Source of the DNA: a virus
IMG/VR virus record: IMGVR_UViG_3300025079_001188
Location: 1-22,092 of that record
Length of the DNA: 22,092 nt
Reading direction: 5' to 3' (one strand)
In this document: positions 1-6,890 of the stretch, piece after piece
How the letters are laid out: the number at the start of each line of letters is the position of its first letter
How positions within the stretch are numbered: the stretch's first letter is position 1
Position numbers and translations under genes: made by a program
Notes under the pieces: model-generated
Databases searched by the model: none
Told to the model about the DNA's origin: nothing
What the model saw: the letters and a program-made list of their open reading frames with translations, nothing else

Positions 1-56
1 AAATTAATTTCAACTATTTTGCTGAAACACTTGCAATCGGGGTCTCAGATGAATAA
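1..56 (+). CDS. 3' end of an unidentified upstream gene (partial)
   Basis: A reading frame is open from the left edge (first full codon at base 3) and stops with TAA at 54-56. Its last residues read NYFAETLAIGVSDE, a protein-like composition, whereas the other two plus frames are short or less convincing. Only 17 codons are visible, so the product cannot be named. The following 109 bases to the queD start hold a promoter and no other gene that I can see. Confidence 0.4.
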   Translation, partial: INFNYFAETLAIGVSDE

Positions 57-130
57 GTGGACTATAGGACAGTGATTGATCCTAGGCTCTAAATCTAAAG
101 GTCTATATTTAATATTATTCTATTTACTAG

Positions 131-159
131 TTGATTTACTTATAATAGTAGCGTATAAT
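131..159 (+). promoter_or_regulatory. Sigma70-like promoter for queD
   Basis: TTGATT (131-136), a 17-base spacer and TATAAT (154-159) make a good match to the bacterial sigma70 consensus. The -10 box ends 6 bases before the ATG at 166, so transcription would begin at or very near the start codon. No Shine-Dalgarno sequence lies in between. Confidence 0.6.
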
Positions 160-165
160 ATACGT

Positions 166-789
166 ATGAGATTTACGAGCAATAAAGTAATTAACTTGGG
201 TAGCGCTGCGTTTAGACAATGGAGATCTACTCACAGTCACTGTCAGTTTATACATGGTTATAATTTAACTGCAGATATTACATTTGAAGCTGAAGAGTTA
301 GATGAACGTAATTGGGTTATGGATTTTGGAGGTCTAAAAGATCTTAAGAAAACTCTAGAACATACGTTCGATCATAAACTAGTTGTTGCATCTGATGATC
401 CTCAACTTGACGTAATTAAGCAGTTAGAAGAAGTCGGAGTTGCAGAAGTTATCGTATTACCTGGTGGTGTAGGTTGTGAACGGTTCGCTGAATTTGTACT
501 TAAGACTGCAGATACTTTTGTTGATGAATCAACCGATGGTAGAGTCCGTGTAAGGTCAGTACAAATTAATGAAAATGGTAGTAATTTTGCAACATGTTAT
601 AATACGCTAGGTACTGCTAGAGATGAATTAGTAGTAACTATATCAGATGGTGTTACTCCACCTGAATCAGTCACAACTAATGATGTAGAGACCCCTCCGG
701 AAGAAGCACTGGTAAATAGAGCTGCTCCAGTGGGTAATAAAGTAACACAAGGTAAAGGCAATTGGTTTGAAGGTACCTCCTGGGGTTAA
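166..789 (+). CDS. queD: 6-carboxytetrahydropterin synthase-like protein (QueD/PTPS family)
   Basis: QueD converts 7,8-dihydroneopterin triphosphate to 6-carboxytetrahydropterin, the second step toward preQ0 and 7-deazaguanines. The 207-residue product has a family-like zinc region, with His23, His25, Cys26 and His30 in THSHCQFIHGY. It continues with VMDFGGLK and then FDHKLV, the usual QueD order. The canonical HGHN is HGYN here, so one zinc ligand is altered or supplied elsewhere. After about residue 155 comes a Pro/Thr/Glu-rich tail ending in GNWFEGTSWG, much longer than the roughly 120-residue bacterial enzyme. ATG 166 is preferred over an upstream in-frame TTG at 76: that extension is hydrophobic and unlike the family, and a promoter lies inside it. 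The QueE gene lies nearby. FolE and QueC are not in the window. Confidence 0.8.
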   Translation: MRFTSNKVINLGSAAFRQWRSTHSHCQFIHGYNLTADITFEAEELDERNWVMDFGGLKDLKKTLEHTFDHKLVVASDDPQLDVIKQLEEVGVAEVIVLPGGVGCERFAEFVLKTADTFVDESTDGRVRVRSVQINENGSNFATCYNTLGTARDELVVTISDGVTPPESVTTNDVETPPEEALVNRAAPVGNKVTQGKGNWFEGTSWG

Positions 790-988
790 TATAGAAAGGG
801 ATTCAACTATTTTATCTTTAGAGCAATCTATACAAAATAAGTTGAATACGCTGGCTAAAGAAACAAAAAAAGAGCTTCCTCAGATCGACCCTATAAAAAA
901 TATAGGTTTAGAGGAAGCTCTTAAAGAATTATTAGCTCTCGAGAACGGAGCAAATATAACGCAGAATCTTACTGCGAACGATCTCTGA
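767..988 (+). CDS. Small hypothetical protein, 73 aa
   Basis: An open frame starts at TTG 767, inside the last codons of queD (23-base overlap in another frame), and ends at 988, overlapping the 3' end of the convergent phoH-like gene. The product is Lys/Leu/Glu-rich and probably helical, with segments such as SLEQSIQNKLNTLAKETKK and IGLEEALKELLALENG. It has no motif I recognise. There is no ATG in the frame; TTG 842 is an alternative start giving about 48 residues. The hairpin at 870-922, read here as the phoH terminator, lies inside it, so it may be a chance ORF. Its amphipathic composition argues weakly for a real gene. Confidence 0.4.
   Translation: MKVPPGVNIERDSTILSLEQSIQNKLNTLAKETKKELPQIDPIKNIGLEEALKELLALENGANITQNLTANDL
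862..922 (-). terminator. Rho-independent terminator for the phoH-like gene
   Basis: A perfect 12-bp inverted repeat (AAGAGCTTCCTC at 870-881 and GAGGAAGCTCTT at 911-922) encloses a second 6-bp stem (CCTATA at 890-895 and TATAGG at 901-906). On the minus strand the stem is followed by a T-rich run (complement of the A-run at 862-869), the layout of an intrinsic terminator. It sits about 10 bases beyond the phoH stop. On the plus strand no U-tract follows, so it is directional. Confidence 0.75.
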
Positions 989-1678
989 TGTACCAAATTC
1001 GTAGGAGTATATACCTTTAATCTCTGAATCGGTACTACAAAATTTATCAAATATTTTTTTAAACCCTGTCTTTTTACCAATGTCAGCTTGATTGGTATCA
1101 CCAGCTACTACATATTTACTATTTCTTCCAAATCTTGTTAGAATAGTAGTAAGTTCACCTGATGTTAAGTTCTGAGATTCATCAATAATAACTACTGAAT
1201 TATTAAAAGTTAAACCTCTTACAAAGTTAACTGGTATAGCTTCAATAATACCTTTGTCTCTTAACATCTTACTAGTACTTTCATTTGTAATTTCTCTTAC
1301 CTTTTCGAGTAGGGGCATTGCATAAGGTAGAAACTTATCATCTACTTCACCAGGTAGTGAACCTAAGCTCTTTTCAGCAGATTCTGCTACTGATCTAATG
1401 TATATTAGTCTCCCAAACTCTTCATTTTTGATCATTTCTAGAGCTGCATATACAGCTATGTATGTTTTCATTGAACCAGCTGGACCATCTACGAATGCCA
1501 TTTTAGTTGTGCTATCCATAATACAGTTATAAAACTGTTTGTGATGCGGATTTAAGTAAAATGGCTTACGTAACTTAAAGTCAAGTAGCCAATTTTCCGA
1601 ATTACTAATTTCGAAGTCATTTAATCTAGTTGTAAGATCAACCACCTCCCGACGAGTGCGGGCAGTTTTTTTGCTCAT
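932..1678 (-). CDS. phoH: PhoH-like P-loop ATPase
   Basis: PhoH-family proteins are predicted nucleotide-dependent ATPases/RNA helicase-like enzymes, widespread in marine phages; the phage function is unsettled. The 248-residue product has Walker A GPAGSMKT (65-72), the PhoH segment YIRSVAESAEKSLGSLPG (93-110), Walker B IIDESQN (164-170) and the GDTNQ motif (193-197). Walker A has SM where TG is common, but the key Gly and Lys-Thr remain. The start is ATG at 1678, preceded on its strand by TTAAATA and no Shine-Dalgarno. It is divergent from queE across 62 bases, convergent with the small ORF at 767, and followed by a strong terminator. Confidence 0.93.
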   Translation of the reverse strand: MSKKTARTRREVVDLTTRLNDFEISNSENWLLDFKLRKPFYLNPHHKQFYNCIMDSTTKMAFVDGPAGSMKTYIAVYAALEMIKNEEFGRLIYIRSVAESAEKSLGSLPGEVDDKFLPYAMPLLEKVREITNESTSKMLRDKGIIEAIPVNFVRGLTFNNSVVIIDESQNLTSGELTTILTRFGRNSKYVVAGDTNQADIGKKTGFKKIFDKFCSTDSEIKGIYSYEFGTSEIVRSKILRYICSVLES

Positions 1679-1685
1679 CTGTTAA

Positions 1686-1692
1686 TATTTAA
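1686..1692 (-). promoter_or_regulatory. Possible late-type box (TTAAATA) for phoH-like gene
   Basis: On the minus strand TTAAATA ends 7 bases before the ATG at 1678. It resembles the TAAATA boxes at the structural genes, but the T in place of the consensus leading TA and the looser spacing make this a weaker call. Confidence 0.35.
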
Positions 1693-1704
1693 TCAAATTT
1701 TAAG

Positions 1705-1732
1705 TTGAAACGCGTTATAAGGCATATATAAT
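1705..1732 (+). promoter_or_regulatory. Sigma70-like promoter for queE
   Basis: TTGAAA (1705-1710), a 16-base spacer and TATAAT (1727-1732) lie between the divergent phoH and queE starts. The -10 box ends 8 bases before ATG 1741, giving a near-leaderless transcript. It probably drives queE and the HNH gene. Confidence 0.6.
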
Positions 1733-1740
1733 TAAACTTG

Positions 1741-2499
1741 ATGGACTTAGATAAGGAAACATTAATACTTTCAGATGATAAAATATTTTATACTATTGAA
1801 GGTGAAGGTGAGTATGTTGGTCAACGGTCATTGTTTATGCGTATGGCTATGTGTAATCTAACATGTATAGGGTTTGCGAGTGAAGACTCACCTCATGGAT
1901 GTGATTCCTTTATATCTTGGTCTGTTAAGAATAAGATGTCTTTTAATGAAATCTTTCAGATGATGGAAAATAATAACTGGGTTGAGAAGCTTGAGAAAGG
2001 TACTATTTGGAAATTAACCGGCGGTGAACCACTCATTCAACAGAAGCAACTACTTAAGCTTGTTGAAGCCTTTATTAATAAGTATAAATTTATACCAAAG
2101 ATTGACTTTGAAACTAACGCTACTCTTATGCCTAATGACAGGTGGAGAGATCAGTTTAATGCTACCTTTACTACTTCACCTAAATTAACTACAAATGGAG
2201 ATCCAGAAAATAAAACTTATAAGCCTGAAGTACTAAAGTATCATAGAGAGATTGGTTCAGGCTTTAAGTTTGTTATCAATGATCCAGCTGAGGATATAAA
2301 AGAAATATGGCTCAAGTATGTTGAGGATGAGCATGGTATTAACGTAACACGAGATCGTATATGGTTTATGCCAGTGGCTGGATCCCGAAAAGAACATATT
2401 GAGAATGCAGAGGCTGTAGTTGAGTATGCTAAATCAATGCATGTTAACTTTTCATCTAGGCTTCATTTATTAGTTTGGGATAAAGCACTTAAAGTGTAA
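1741..2499 (+). CDS. queE: 7-carboxy-7-deazaguanine synthase-like radical SAM enzyme (QueE)
   Basis: QueE rearranges 6-carboxytetrahydropterin to 7-carboxy-7-deazaguanine using SAM and a [4Fe-4S] cluster. The 252-residue product begins with the typical IFYTIEGEGEYVGQRS substrate/SAM region. Three cysteines follow (Cys38, Cys42, Cys54) as CX3C-X11-C, where the textbook radical SAM motif is CX3CX2C; QueE is known to carry insertions in this cluster loop. TGGEP (93-97), FETNAT (124-129) and SPK (147-149) are conserved SAM- and product-binding motifs, and the RLHLLVWDK end also fits. ATG 1741 is chosen; a TTG codon sits directly before it. The stop overlaps the next ATG by one base (TAATG), so the HNH gene is translationally coupled. 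With queD this suggests 7-deazaguanine synthesis for phage DNA or host tRNA. Confidence 0.88.
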   Translation: MDLDKETLILSDDKIFYTIEGEGEYVGQRSLFMRMAMCNLTCIGFASEDSPHGCDSFISWSVKNKMSFNEIFQMMENNNWVEKLEKGTIWKLTGGEPLIQQKQLLKLVEAFINKYKFIPKIDFETNATLMPNDRWRDQFNATFTTSPKLTTNGDPENKTYKPEVLKYHREIGSGFKFVINDPAEDIKEIWLKYVEDEHGINVTRDRIWFMPVAGSRKEHIENAEAVVEYAKSMHVNFSSRLHLLVWDKALKV

Positions 2500-3098
2500 T
2501 GAAAGAACATACACTTATTCTTAATAAGTACTATTTTCCTATTAATGTAGATGATTATAAGCGAGTATTTACAAATATTGCGTCTGGATCTCAACTACCT
2601 CTAGATATACATTATGAAGTAAATGAAGATGGGTCTACTAACTTTGAAAATATTAACTTTTGGAATATTATTAAGTCTATCGATTTGTGGATGGATTTAC
2701 CTATCAGGCCATATGATAATTTTATTCATACTGTTAACGGTCCTATACGGCTCCCTACTGTAGTTATATGTTCTACCTATAAAGGTATAATGCATAAGAG
2801 GGCAAAGTTTCCAACAAAGAAAAATATATGGGAGCGTGACAAATATACATGTGTTTATACTGGAAAAAAATTACAGAAAACAGAACTTAGCGTTGATCAC
2901 GTGTTACCAAAAAGTAAAGGTGGTAAGGACTCGTGGGATAATTTAGTAACATGTGATAAGCTACTAAATTCTAAGAAAAGTAATAATTTACTATCCGAAA
3001 CCAAATTAAAGTTGCTATATAAACCTTTTAAACCTGCTGATGGTTATAAGTTTGAAATATATAGAGAAGAGTGGCATTCCTTTCTTGCCAATTTTTAA
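2499..3098 (+). CDS. HNH endonuclease
   Basis: The 199-residue protein has a C-terminal HNH nuclease domain at about 112-162: RDKYTCVYTGKKL, then SVDHVLPKSKGG with Asp133-His134, WDNLV with Asn148, and Asn157 followed by Lys160. HNH enzymes make metal-dependent cuts in DNA. The zinc-knuckle form CxxC is reduced: Cys118 is followed by Thr-Gly, and Cys152 is the only other nearby cysteine. The N-terminal ~110 residues (ILNKYYFPINV...) match a pattern common in phage HNH proteins but give no function. It starts within the queE stop (1-base overlap) and is probably co-translated. It may be a free-standing homing endonuclease or a DNA-processing enzyme; the sequence does not decide. Confidence 0.85.
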   Translation: MKEHTLILNKYYFPINVDDYKRVFTNIASGSQLPLDIHYEVNEDGSTNFENINFWNIIKSIDLWMDLPIRPYDNFIHTVNGPIRLPTVVICSTYKGIMHKRAKFPTKKNIWERDKYTCVYTGKKLQKTELSVDHVLPKSKGGKDSWDNLVTCDKLLNSKKSNNLLSETKLKLLYKPFKPADGYKFEIYREEWHSFLANF

Positions 3099-3103
3099 AC
3101 TGA

Positions 3104-3111
3104 ATTAAATA
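3104..3111 (+). promoter_or_regulatory. Late-type box (ATTAAATA) before the P-loop gene
   Basis: ATTAAATA ends exactly 5 bases before ATG 3117, the same geometry as at the portal-region genes. It differs from T4 TATAAATA at its second base. Confidence 0.45.
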
Positions 3112-3116
3112 ATTGT

Positions 3117-3848
3117 ATGCGATTATCATTAACAGGTGCTGCTAACACTGGTAAGACATCTCTACTACAAAGCTTTTTACATACCTGGAATACATATAAA
3201 ACACCTGAAAAGACATATCGCGATATTATTGAAGAAAAGCAATTAGAGCATTCATCTAAAACAACTACTGAGACTCAAACTGAAATATTAAATTTTTTAA
3301 CTGATCAGCAATTAGGTAATACAGCTGATGATGATATAATTTATGATAGATGTACATTAGATGTTTTAGCTTACACTATTTGGGCTCATGAAAAAGGTAT
3401 AAAAGGATTTGATACCGCATTTGTTAATACCCAAATTAAATTAGTTAAAGAATCAATGCGTTCATTGGATATTATATTTATTTGCAAATTTAATGAGAGT
3501 ATGTCTGTCGAAGATAATGGTAAGCGTGATGCAAATAAGGAATATATTATTGAAATTAATAATATTATTGAATCGCTATATCAACAATATAAGCAAAATA
3601 TGGATTCAGATATATTCTTTCCAAAAGATGATTCACCTTGTCTTATAAAGTTACCAGACAGTATGCAACAACGCGTTAACCTTATCGCTGAGTACGTTGC
3701 CCCGGATGGCGGTATGCATAGTGAGGAAGATTCGATTTTAAATCCAGACAATCTTAAAGAGCTTGAGCAATTAGTTAAGCAACAATCTAATGCTCACGAA
3801 TCTGAAGAAGAAGAGAAGGAACTATTTAAGAAATTTGGTTTAAAATGA
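3117..3848 (+). CDS. P-loop ATPase/kinase-like protein (NadR/AAA_28 type)
   Basis: The 243-residue protein has an N-terminal Walker A GAANTGKTS (7-15), followed by a region ending in DIIYDRCTLDVLAY near 73-86. That Asp-Arg followed by a helix resembles the catalytic segment of NadR-type and deoxynucleoside kinases. A helical C-terminal tail from about 210 is very acidic (ESEEEEKELFKKFGLK). The likely activity is nucleotide-dependent phosphorylation of a small metabolite, but the substrate cannot be read and an AAA-type regulatory role is possible. It has no Shine-Dalgarno; a TTAAATA box lies 5 bases before the start. Its stop overlaps the stop of the convergent gene by 9 bases. Confidence 0.65.
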   Translation: MRLSLTGAANTGKTSLLQSFLHTWNTYKTPEKTYRDIIEEKQLEHSSKTTTETQTEILNFLTDQQLGNTADDDIIYDRCTLDVLAYTIWAHEKGIKGFDTAFVNTQIKLVKESMRSLDIIFICKFNESMSVEDNGKRDANKEYIIEINNIIESLYQQYKQNMDSDIFFPKDDSPCLIKLPDSMQQRVNLIAEYVAPDGGMHSEEDSILNPDNLKELEQLVKQQSNAHESEEEEKELFKKFGLK

Positions 3849-4421
3849 TTCTAATTTAAATCCAATATTTGCTGCTGCTGCAGCTCTTTGATCAGTGACA
3901 GGGTCTACAACAGAAAGTTCAACAAAGTTAGTACTTCTATCTGATAATACGATCATAGCTATATCACCTGCTGTATTTATAATACTTGCAGATGGTAATA
4001 CTAAATAATCTTCTGTTAAAAAGTTAGATATAAAATTGAATCTAATAATACCTCCATCTACTTCAGCTGAAGCAATATTATTACTCTTATGAATACGTAC
4101 ACCGTGTTCATCCCAAGCAGATAGTGTAAATAAAGCTTTTGTATTAGATGTTATAACAGATGAACTAAGAGCATCAACTGAGTTATTTAATGCGGAGCTA
4201 AGAGTATCGAAACTACTTGATAGAGCAGCAATATCTGTAGTATTAGTTGATAAAGTTGATCCAAATGTTGTATTATCAACACTTATAACAAAATTTTCAA
4301 AATCTAAAATATTAGTACCATTTTCTGTTTCTATTAATAATAGATCACCATTTGATATAGAAAAAATCTCAGGTAATTCAGTTACATTATAAACAATACT
4401 ATCACGGTTAGTGCACGGCAT
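3840..4421 (-). CDS. Putative late structural or fibre-like protein with coiled coil, 193 aa
   Basis: No family is recognised. From ATG 4421 the product has an N-terminal beta-like region (SISNGDLLLIETENGTNILDF about 21-41), a Ser/Leu/Asp heptad-like stretch at about 56-89 (DIAALSSSFDTLSSAL and NSVDALSSSV), and a C-terminal domain beginning FTLSAWDEHGVRI and ending ANIGFKLESF. A short coiled coil between beta-rich domains is typical of trimeric fibre, neck-fibre or decoration proteins. A longer frame reaches 4640, but it would run antisense through the glycosyltransferase, and the perfect late promoter TATAAATA sits 5 bases before ATG 4421, fixing this start. The late promoter supports a virion role. 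It is divergent from the glycan operon. Confidence 0.7.
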   Translation of the reverse strand: MPCTNRDSIVYNVTELPEIFSISNGDLLLIETENGTNILDFENFVISVDNTTFGSTLSTNTTDIAALSSSFDTLSSALNNSVDALSSSVITSNTKALFTLSAWDEHGVRIHKSNNIASAEVDGGIIRFNFISNFLTEDYLVLPSASIINTAGDIAMIVLSDRSTNFVELSVVDPVTDQRAAAAANIGFKLESF

Positions 4422-4426
4422 GTATA

Positions 4427-4434
4427 TATTTATA
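4427..4434 (-). promoter_or_regulatory. Perfect T4-type late promoter TATAAATA
   Basis: The minus strand reads GGTATAAATATATACATG, with the T4 late consensus TATAAATA ending 5 bases before ATG 4421. T4 late promoters are read by host polymerase carrying gp55 and gp33 with the sliding clamp. Initiation would fall at or next to the start codon. Confidence 0.75.
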
Positions 4435-4470
4435 CCAAAGATAGTTGATTCTAACCTACTTTGGTATAAA
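4429..4470. repeat. 12-bp perfect inverted repeat forming mirrored promoters
   Basis: TTTATACCAAAG (4429-4440) and CTTTGGTATAAA (4459-4470) are exact inverted copies around an 18-base spacer. Each arm provides CTTTGGTATAAA reading outward, toward the minus-strand gene at 4421 and the plus-strand operon at 4480. It may be a shared regulator or polymerase site, or a duplicated promoter. Confidence 0.7.
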
Positions 4471-4477
4471 ATATAAT
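4465..4477 (+). promoter_or_regulatory. Promoter for the glycan operon (TATAAAATATAAT)
   Basis: TATAAAATA (4465-4473) overlaps TATAAT (4472-4477), directly before ATG 4480. The upstream TTGATT (4445-4450) is spaced 14 or 21 bases from these boxes, so a sigma70 reading is poor. The mirrored CTTTGGTATAAA arm suggests a late-type promoter with one base changed from TATAAATA. Confidence 0.5.
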
Positions 4478-4479
4478 AT

Positions 4480-6081
4480 ATGGGCAAAATTGGTGTTGGT
4501 ATTGTTACATGTGATAGAGTAGATATGTTTAATATTTGCTTTGAATCGCTAAGCGATGAATGGTATGATGAATTAGTTGTTATTGATGATGGTATAGAAG
4601 AATACCCGCTAAAGAGACGAGGAGCTGAGTTTATACGCACAACTGGTCGGATTGGTGTAGGTAAAGCTAAAAATGCTGCTATACAAAATCTGTTAGATAA
4701 AGATTGTGATTACATTATTCTCGTTGAAGATGATATGATCTTTAAGGGTAATTTGTTTGCTGAATATATAAAAGCTTATAAGAAAACAGGTATACATCAC
4801 TTTATGTTTGGATATCACGGACCGGCAAATAAAGCAGGTATTAGTGGAGGTAAACCAGTACCGAGAGGAGTTGTAGAATATGGAGATGGTATTAAATTAG
4901 CGCTTAACCAACATTGTGTTGGAGCTGTAACTTTTTATACCAGAGAATCATTAGAAGTTGTTGGTCTATATGATGAGCAATACACTAATGCATTTGAGCA
5001 TGTGGATCATTCATATATGCTAGCCAAAAGAGGGTATAGTACTCCATATTGGTGGTGGGCTGATATTGCTAATAGTACAGATTTTGTAAATGAGCAAAAA
5101 TGTTCTGAAGAATCGTCTGCAATAAGACCACTTAGTGACTGGCAATCTAATATAAATAAAGCGAGTAAATATTTTATAGAGAAGAACGGGAAGCATCCAG
5201 TTGATGTTCCAAATATGCCATTTAATTATGTTCAGGATTTTCTTAAGACTAAAAAATTAAACCCAGCCATATCCTTTATAGTCCATTATAGAAAGGATAC
5301 TGAAGAAAGATTAGATAATTTACATATAGTATATGAGTACTATAAGGTTATATACCCTAATTGTGAATTTATATTTGTTGAAGATGATTCAGAAAAAACA
5401 ATCGAGCATCTAGTAAAAGAAGATGATACTTACGTCTTCTTTAATAATGATGGTGTATATCGTAAATGTGAGGCTTATAATATAGGATTTAAAGCTTCAA
5501 CAAATGATATAGTATGCTTTTTAGATATAGATTGCTTAGTAAGTATAAATAGTTTACTTACATCAATTAAGGCTCTAAAGTCAGTAGAAGATGCTTTAAT
5601 TATAGGTTATAATGGTGTCGCTATTTATATAGAATATAATTTAAAAAACGCTACTCAGCACTTAACAGGCATAAATTTATTCAATAGTTTAACTTTAAAT
5701 GTTGATAAGACAAATATAACTTCTTTATATAATAATAAGTATTATACTATTGGTAATACTGAGGCTGTTGGAGGATGTGTTATAGCTTTACGCGATACAA
5801 TTGATAAAGTTAATGGGTTTAATCCAAACTTTATAGGTTGGGGATATGAAGATAATGAAATGATTTCACGTTGTAGAATTTTAGGATGTAAGGTTATATC
5901 GGTAGGTGCTGGTGATTTAAATTTAGATAATGTTTTGTTTCACTTACCTCATGAAGATACATATAAAGTAGCGTTAACTGATAAAAGTCAACATGAATTC
6001 TATAAGAGTAACTGGGAAGAAGTTTCAAAAGTAGAAAAAATGAATCAAAAAGAACTTAAAAAATATATAAAATCATGGTAG
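4480..6081 (+). CDS. Tandem two-domain GT2-type glycosyltransferase
   Basis: The 533-residue protein carries two GT-A units. The first (about 1-205) starts IGVGIVTCDRVDMF and has the metal- and nucleotide-binding motif VEDDM (82-86) with acceptor-region FEHVDHSYMLAKRGY. The second (about 262-490) starts ISFIVHYRKDTEERL, has DID (349-351) in place of DXD, and ends with VGGCVIALRDTIDKVNGF and GWGYEDNEM (453-461), the C-terminal motif of galactosyltransferase-like enzymes. The two units probably add two sugars, like chondroitin-synthase-style fusions. It opens a plus-strand operon; the stop overlaps the next ATG by 7 bases. The sugar donor and acceptor cannot be read. No membrane segment is apparent, so it likely acts in the cytoplasm. 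Confidence 0.85.
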   Translation: MGKIGVGIVTCDRVDMFNICFESLSDEWYDELVVIDDGIEEYPLKRRGAEFIRTTGRIGVGKAKNAAIQNLLDKDCDYIILVEDDMIFKGNLFAEYIKAYKKTGIHHFMFGYHGPANKAGISGGKPVPRGVVEYGDGIKLALNQHCVGAVTFYTRESLEVVGLYDEQYTNAFEHVDHSYMLAKRGYSTPYWWWADIANSTDFVNEQKCSEESSAIRPLSDWQSNINKASKYFIEKNGKHPVDVPNMPFNYVQDFLKTKKLNPAISFIVHYRKDTEERLDNLHIVYEYYKVIYPNCEFIFVEDDSEKTIEHLVKEDDTYVFFNNDGVYRKCEAYNIGFKASTNDIVCFLDIDCLVSINSLLTSIKALKSVEDALIIGYNGVAIYIEYNLKNATQHLTGINLFNSLTLNVDKTNITSLYNNKYYTIGNTEAVGGCVIALRDTIDKVNGFNPNFIGWGYEDNEMISRCRILGCKVISVGAGDLNLDNVLFHLPHEDTYKVALTDKSQHEFYKSNWEEVSKVEKMNQKELKKYIKSW

Positions 6082-6890
6082 AAGTAAATATAAGAGATAA
6101 AAACTTTGGTGGTGAGGCGTCTTCTTGTCATAAAGGAGTTAATAAGCATGTTAAATGGAACTTTACTAATAATCCAGTTAGTGATACGTGCTTTCTGACA
6201 GATATGTGCCTTGAAGACATTCATAAAGCGAGTGGAGTTAAGCGTAAAGTGGCATGGTTATTAGAACCCAATGCCATACATCCTCATATGTATGAGTGGA
6301 TTAAAACTAATAATAGATTGTTTGATTATGTTTTAACTTTTGATGAAGATCTTATAAGTAAGGGTCAAAACTATCTTTATTACCCGCATGGTAGATGCTG
6401 GATTAATAATTATAAAGATTTAAAGAAAGAAAATAAAGTTTCTATTATAGCGTCATCAAAGAATTTTACAGAAGGTCATCAGTTAAGACATAAAGTAATT
6501 GATAAATTTAAAGATATTGAAGTGTTCGGTTATGGTTATAATCCAGTTGAAAATAAAGAAGATTCTTTATCCAAATATATGTATTCTGTAACTATAGAAA
6601 ATTGTAGACAACCTGGATATTGGACAGAAAAAATTGTTGATTGTTTTGCTACTAAAACAATACCTCTATTTTGGGGTGATGATGCAGTAAGTGACTTTTT
6701 TGATCCAGACGGTATTATATATTTCAACAGCCAAGAAGAATTAGGAGAGATACTAGAAGATCTTAAGGTTAACGGGGAGTCTATATTTGAGTCTAAGAAA
6801 GCTGCAGTAGAAAAAAACTTTAAGTTAGTAGAAGATTATAGAATACCTGAAGATTGGATGTACCTTAATTATAAGTTTTTATTTAAGTAA
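6075..6890 (+). CDS. GT10 alpha-1,3-fucosyltransferase-like glycosyltransferase
   Basis: The 271-residue product has the donor-binding half of family GT10: YSVTIENCRQPGYWTEKI (170-187) followed by FATKTIPLFWGDD (191-203) and FFDPDGIIYFNS. In GT10 enzymes the Glu-Asn and TEK residues contact GDP-fucose. The N-terminal half (VAWLLEPNAIHPHMYEWI, YYPHGRCWI) is typical of phage and bacterial short GT10 forms. It starts inside the end of the preceding gene (7-base overlap) and its stop shares a base with the next ATG. It probably adds an L-fucose-like sugar; the GDP-mannose 3,5-epimerase homologue downstream suggests GDP-L-galactose as a possible donor. Confidence 0.82.
   Translation: MVEVNIRDKNFGGEASSCHKGVNKHVKWNFTNNPVSDTCFLTDMCLEDIHKASGVKRKVAWLLEPNAIHPHMYEWIKTNNRLFDYVLTFDEDLISKGQNYLYYPHGRCWINNYKDLKKENKVSIIASSKNFTEGHQLRHKVIDKFKDIEVFGYGYNPVENKEDSLSKYMYSVTIENCRQPGYWTEKIVDCFATKTIPLFWGDDAVSDFFDPDGIIYFNSQEELGEILEDLKVNGESIFESKKAAVEKNFKLVEDYRIPEDWMYLNYKFLFK

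Noticed and set aside
64-85. Small hairpin (TAGGA ... TCCTA) considered as tRNA or terminator
   Set aside because: Only a 5-bp stem, no T-run after it, no T-loop or acceptor pairing of a tRNA nearby.
76-165. N-terminal extension of QueD from TTG 76 with a hydrophobic stretch resembling a signal peptide
   Set aside because: The QueD family starts near the ATG at 166, QueD is cytoplasmic, and a good sigma70-like promoter with -10 at 154-159 lies inside the extension.
880-1101. Minus-strand open frame overlapping the phoH-like gene
   Set aside because: Same strand but a different frame from phoH; no motifs; PhoH residues are clearly in the other frame.
4422-4640. Longer N-terminus for the minus-strand gene reaching 4640
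   Set aside because: It would overlap the glycosyltransferase start antisense, run through the divergent promoters, and has a low-complexity Ser-rich composition expected of antisense codons.
6536-6727. Antisense open frame inside the GT10 gene
   Set aside because: Lies opposite the conserved donor-binding motif; a shadow with no promoter.
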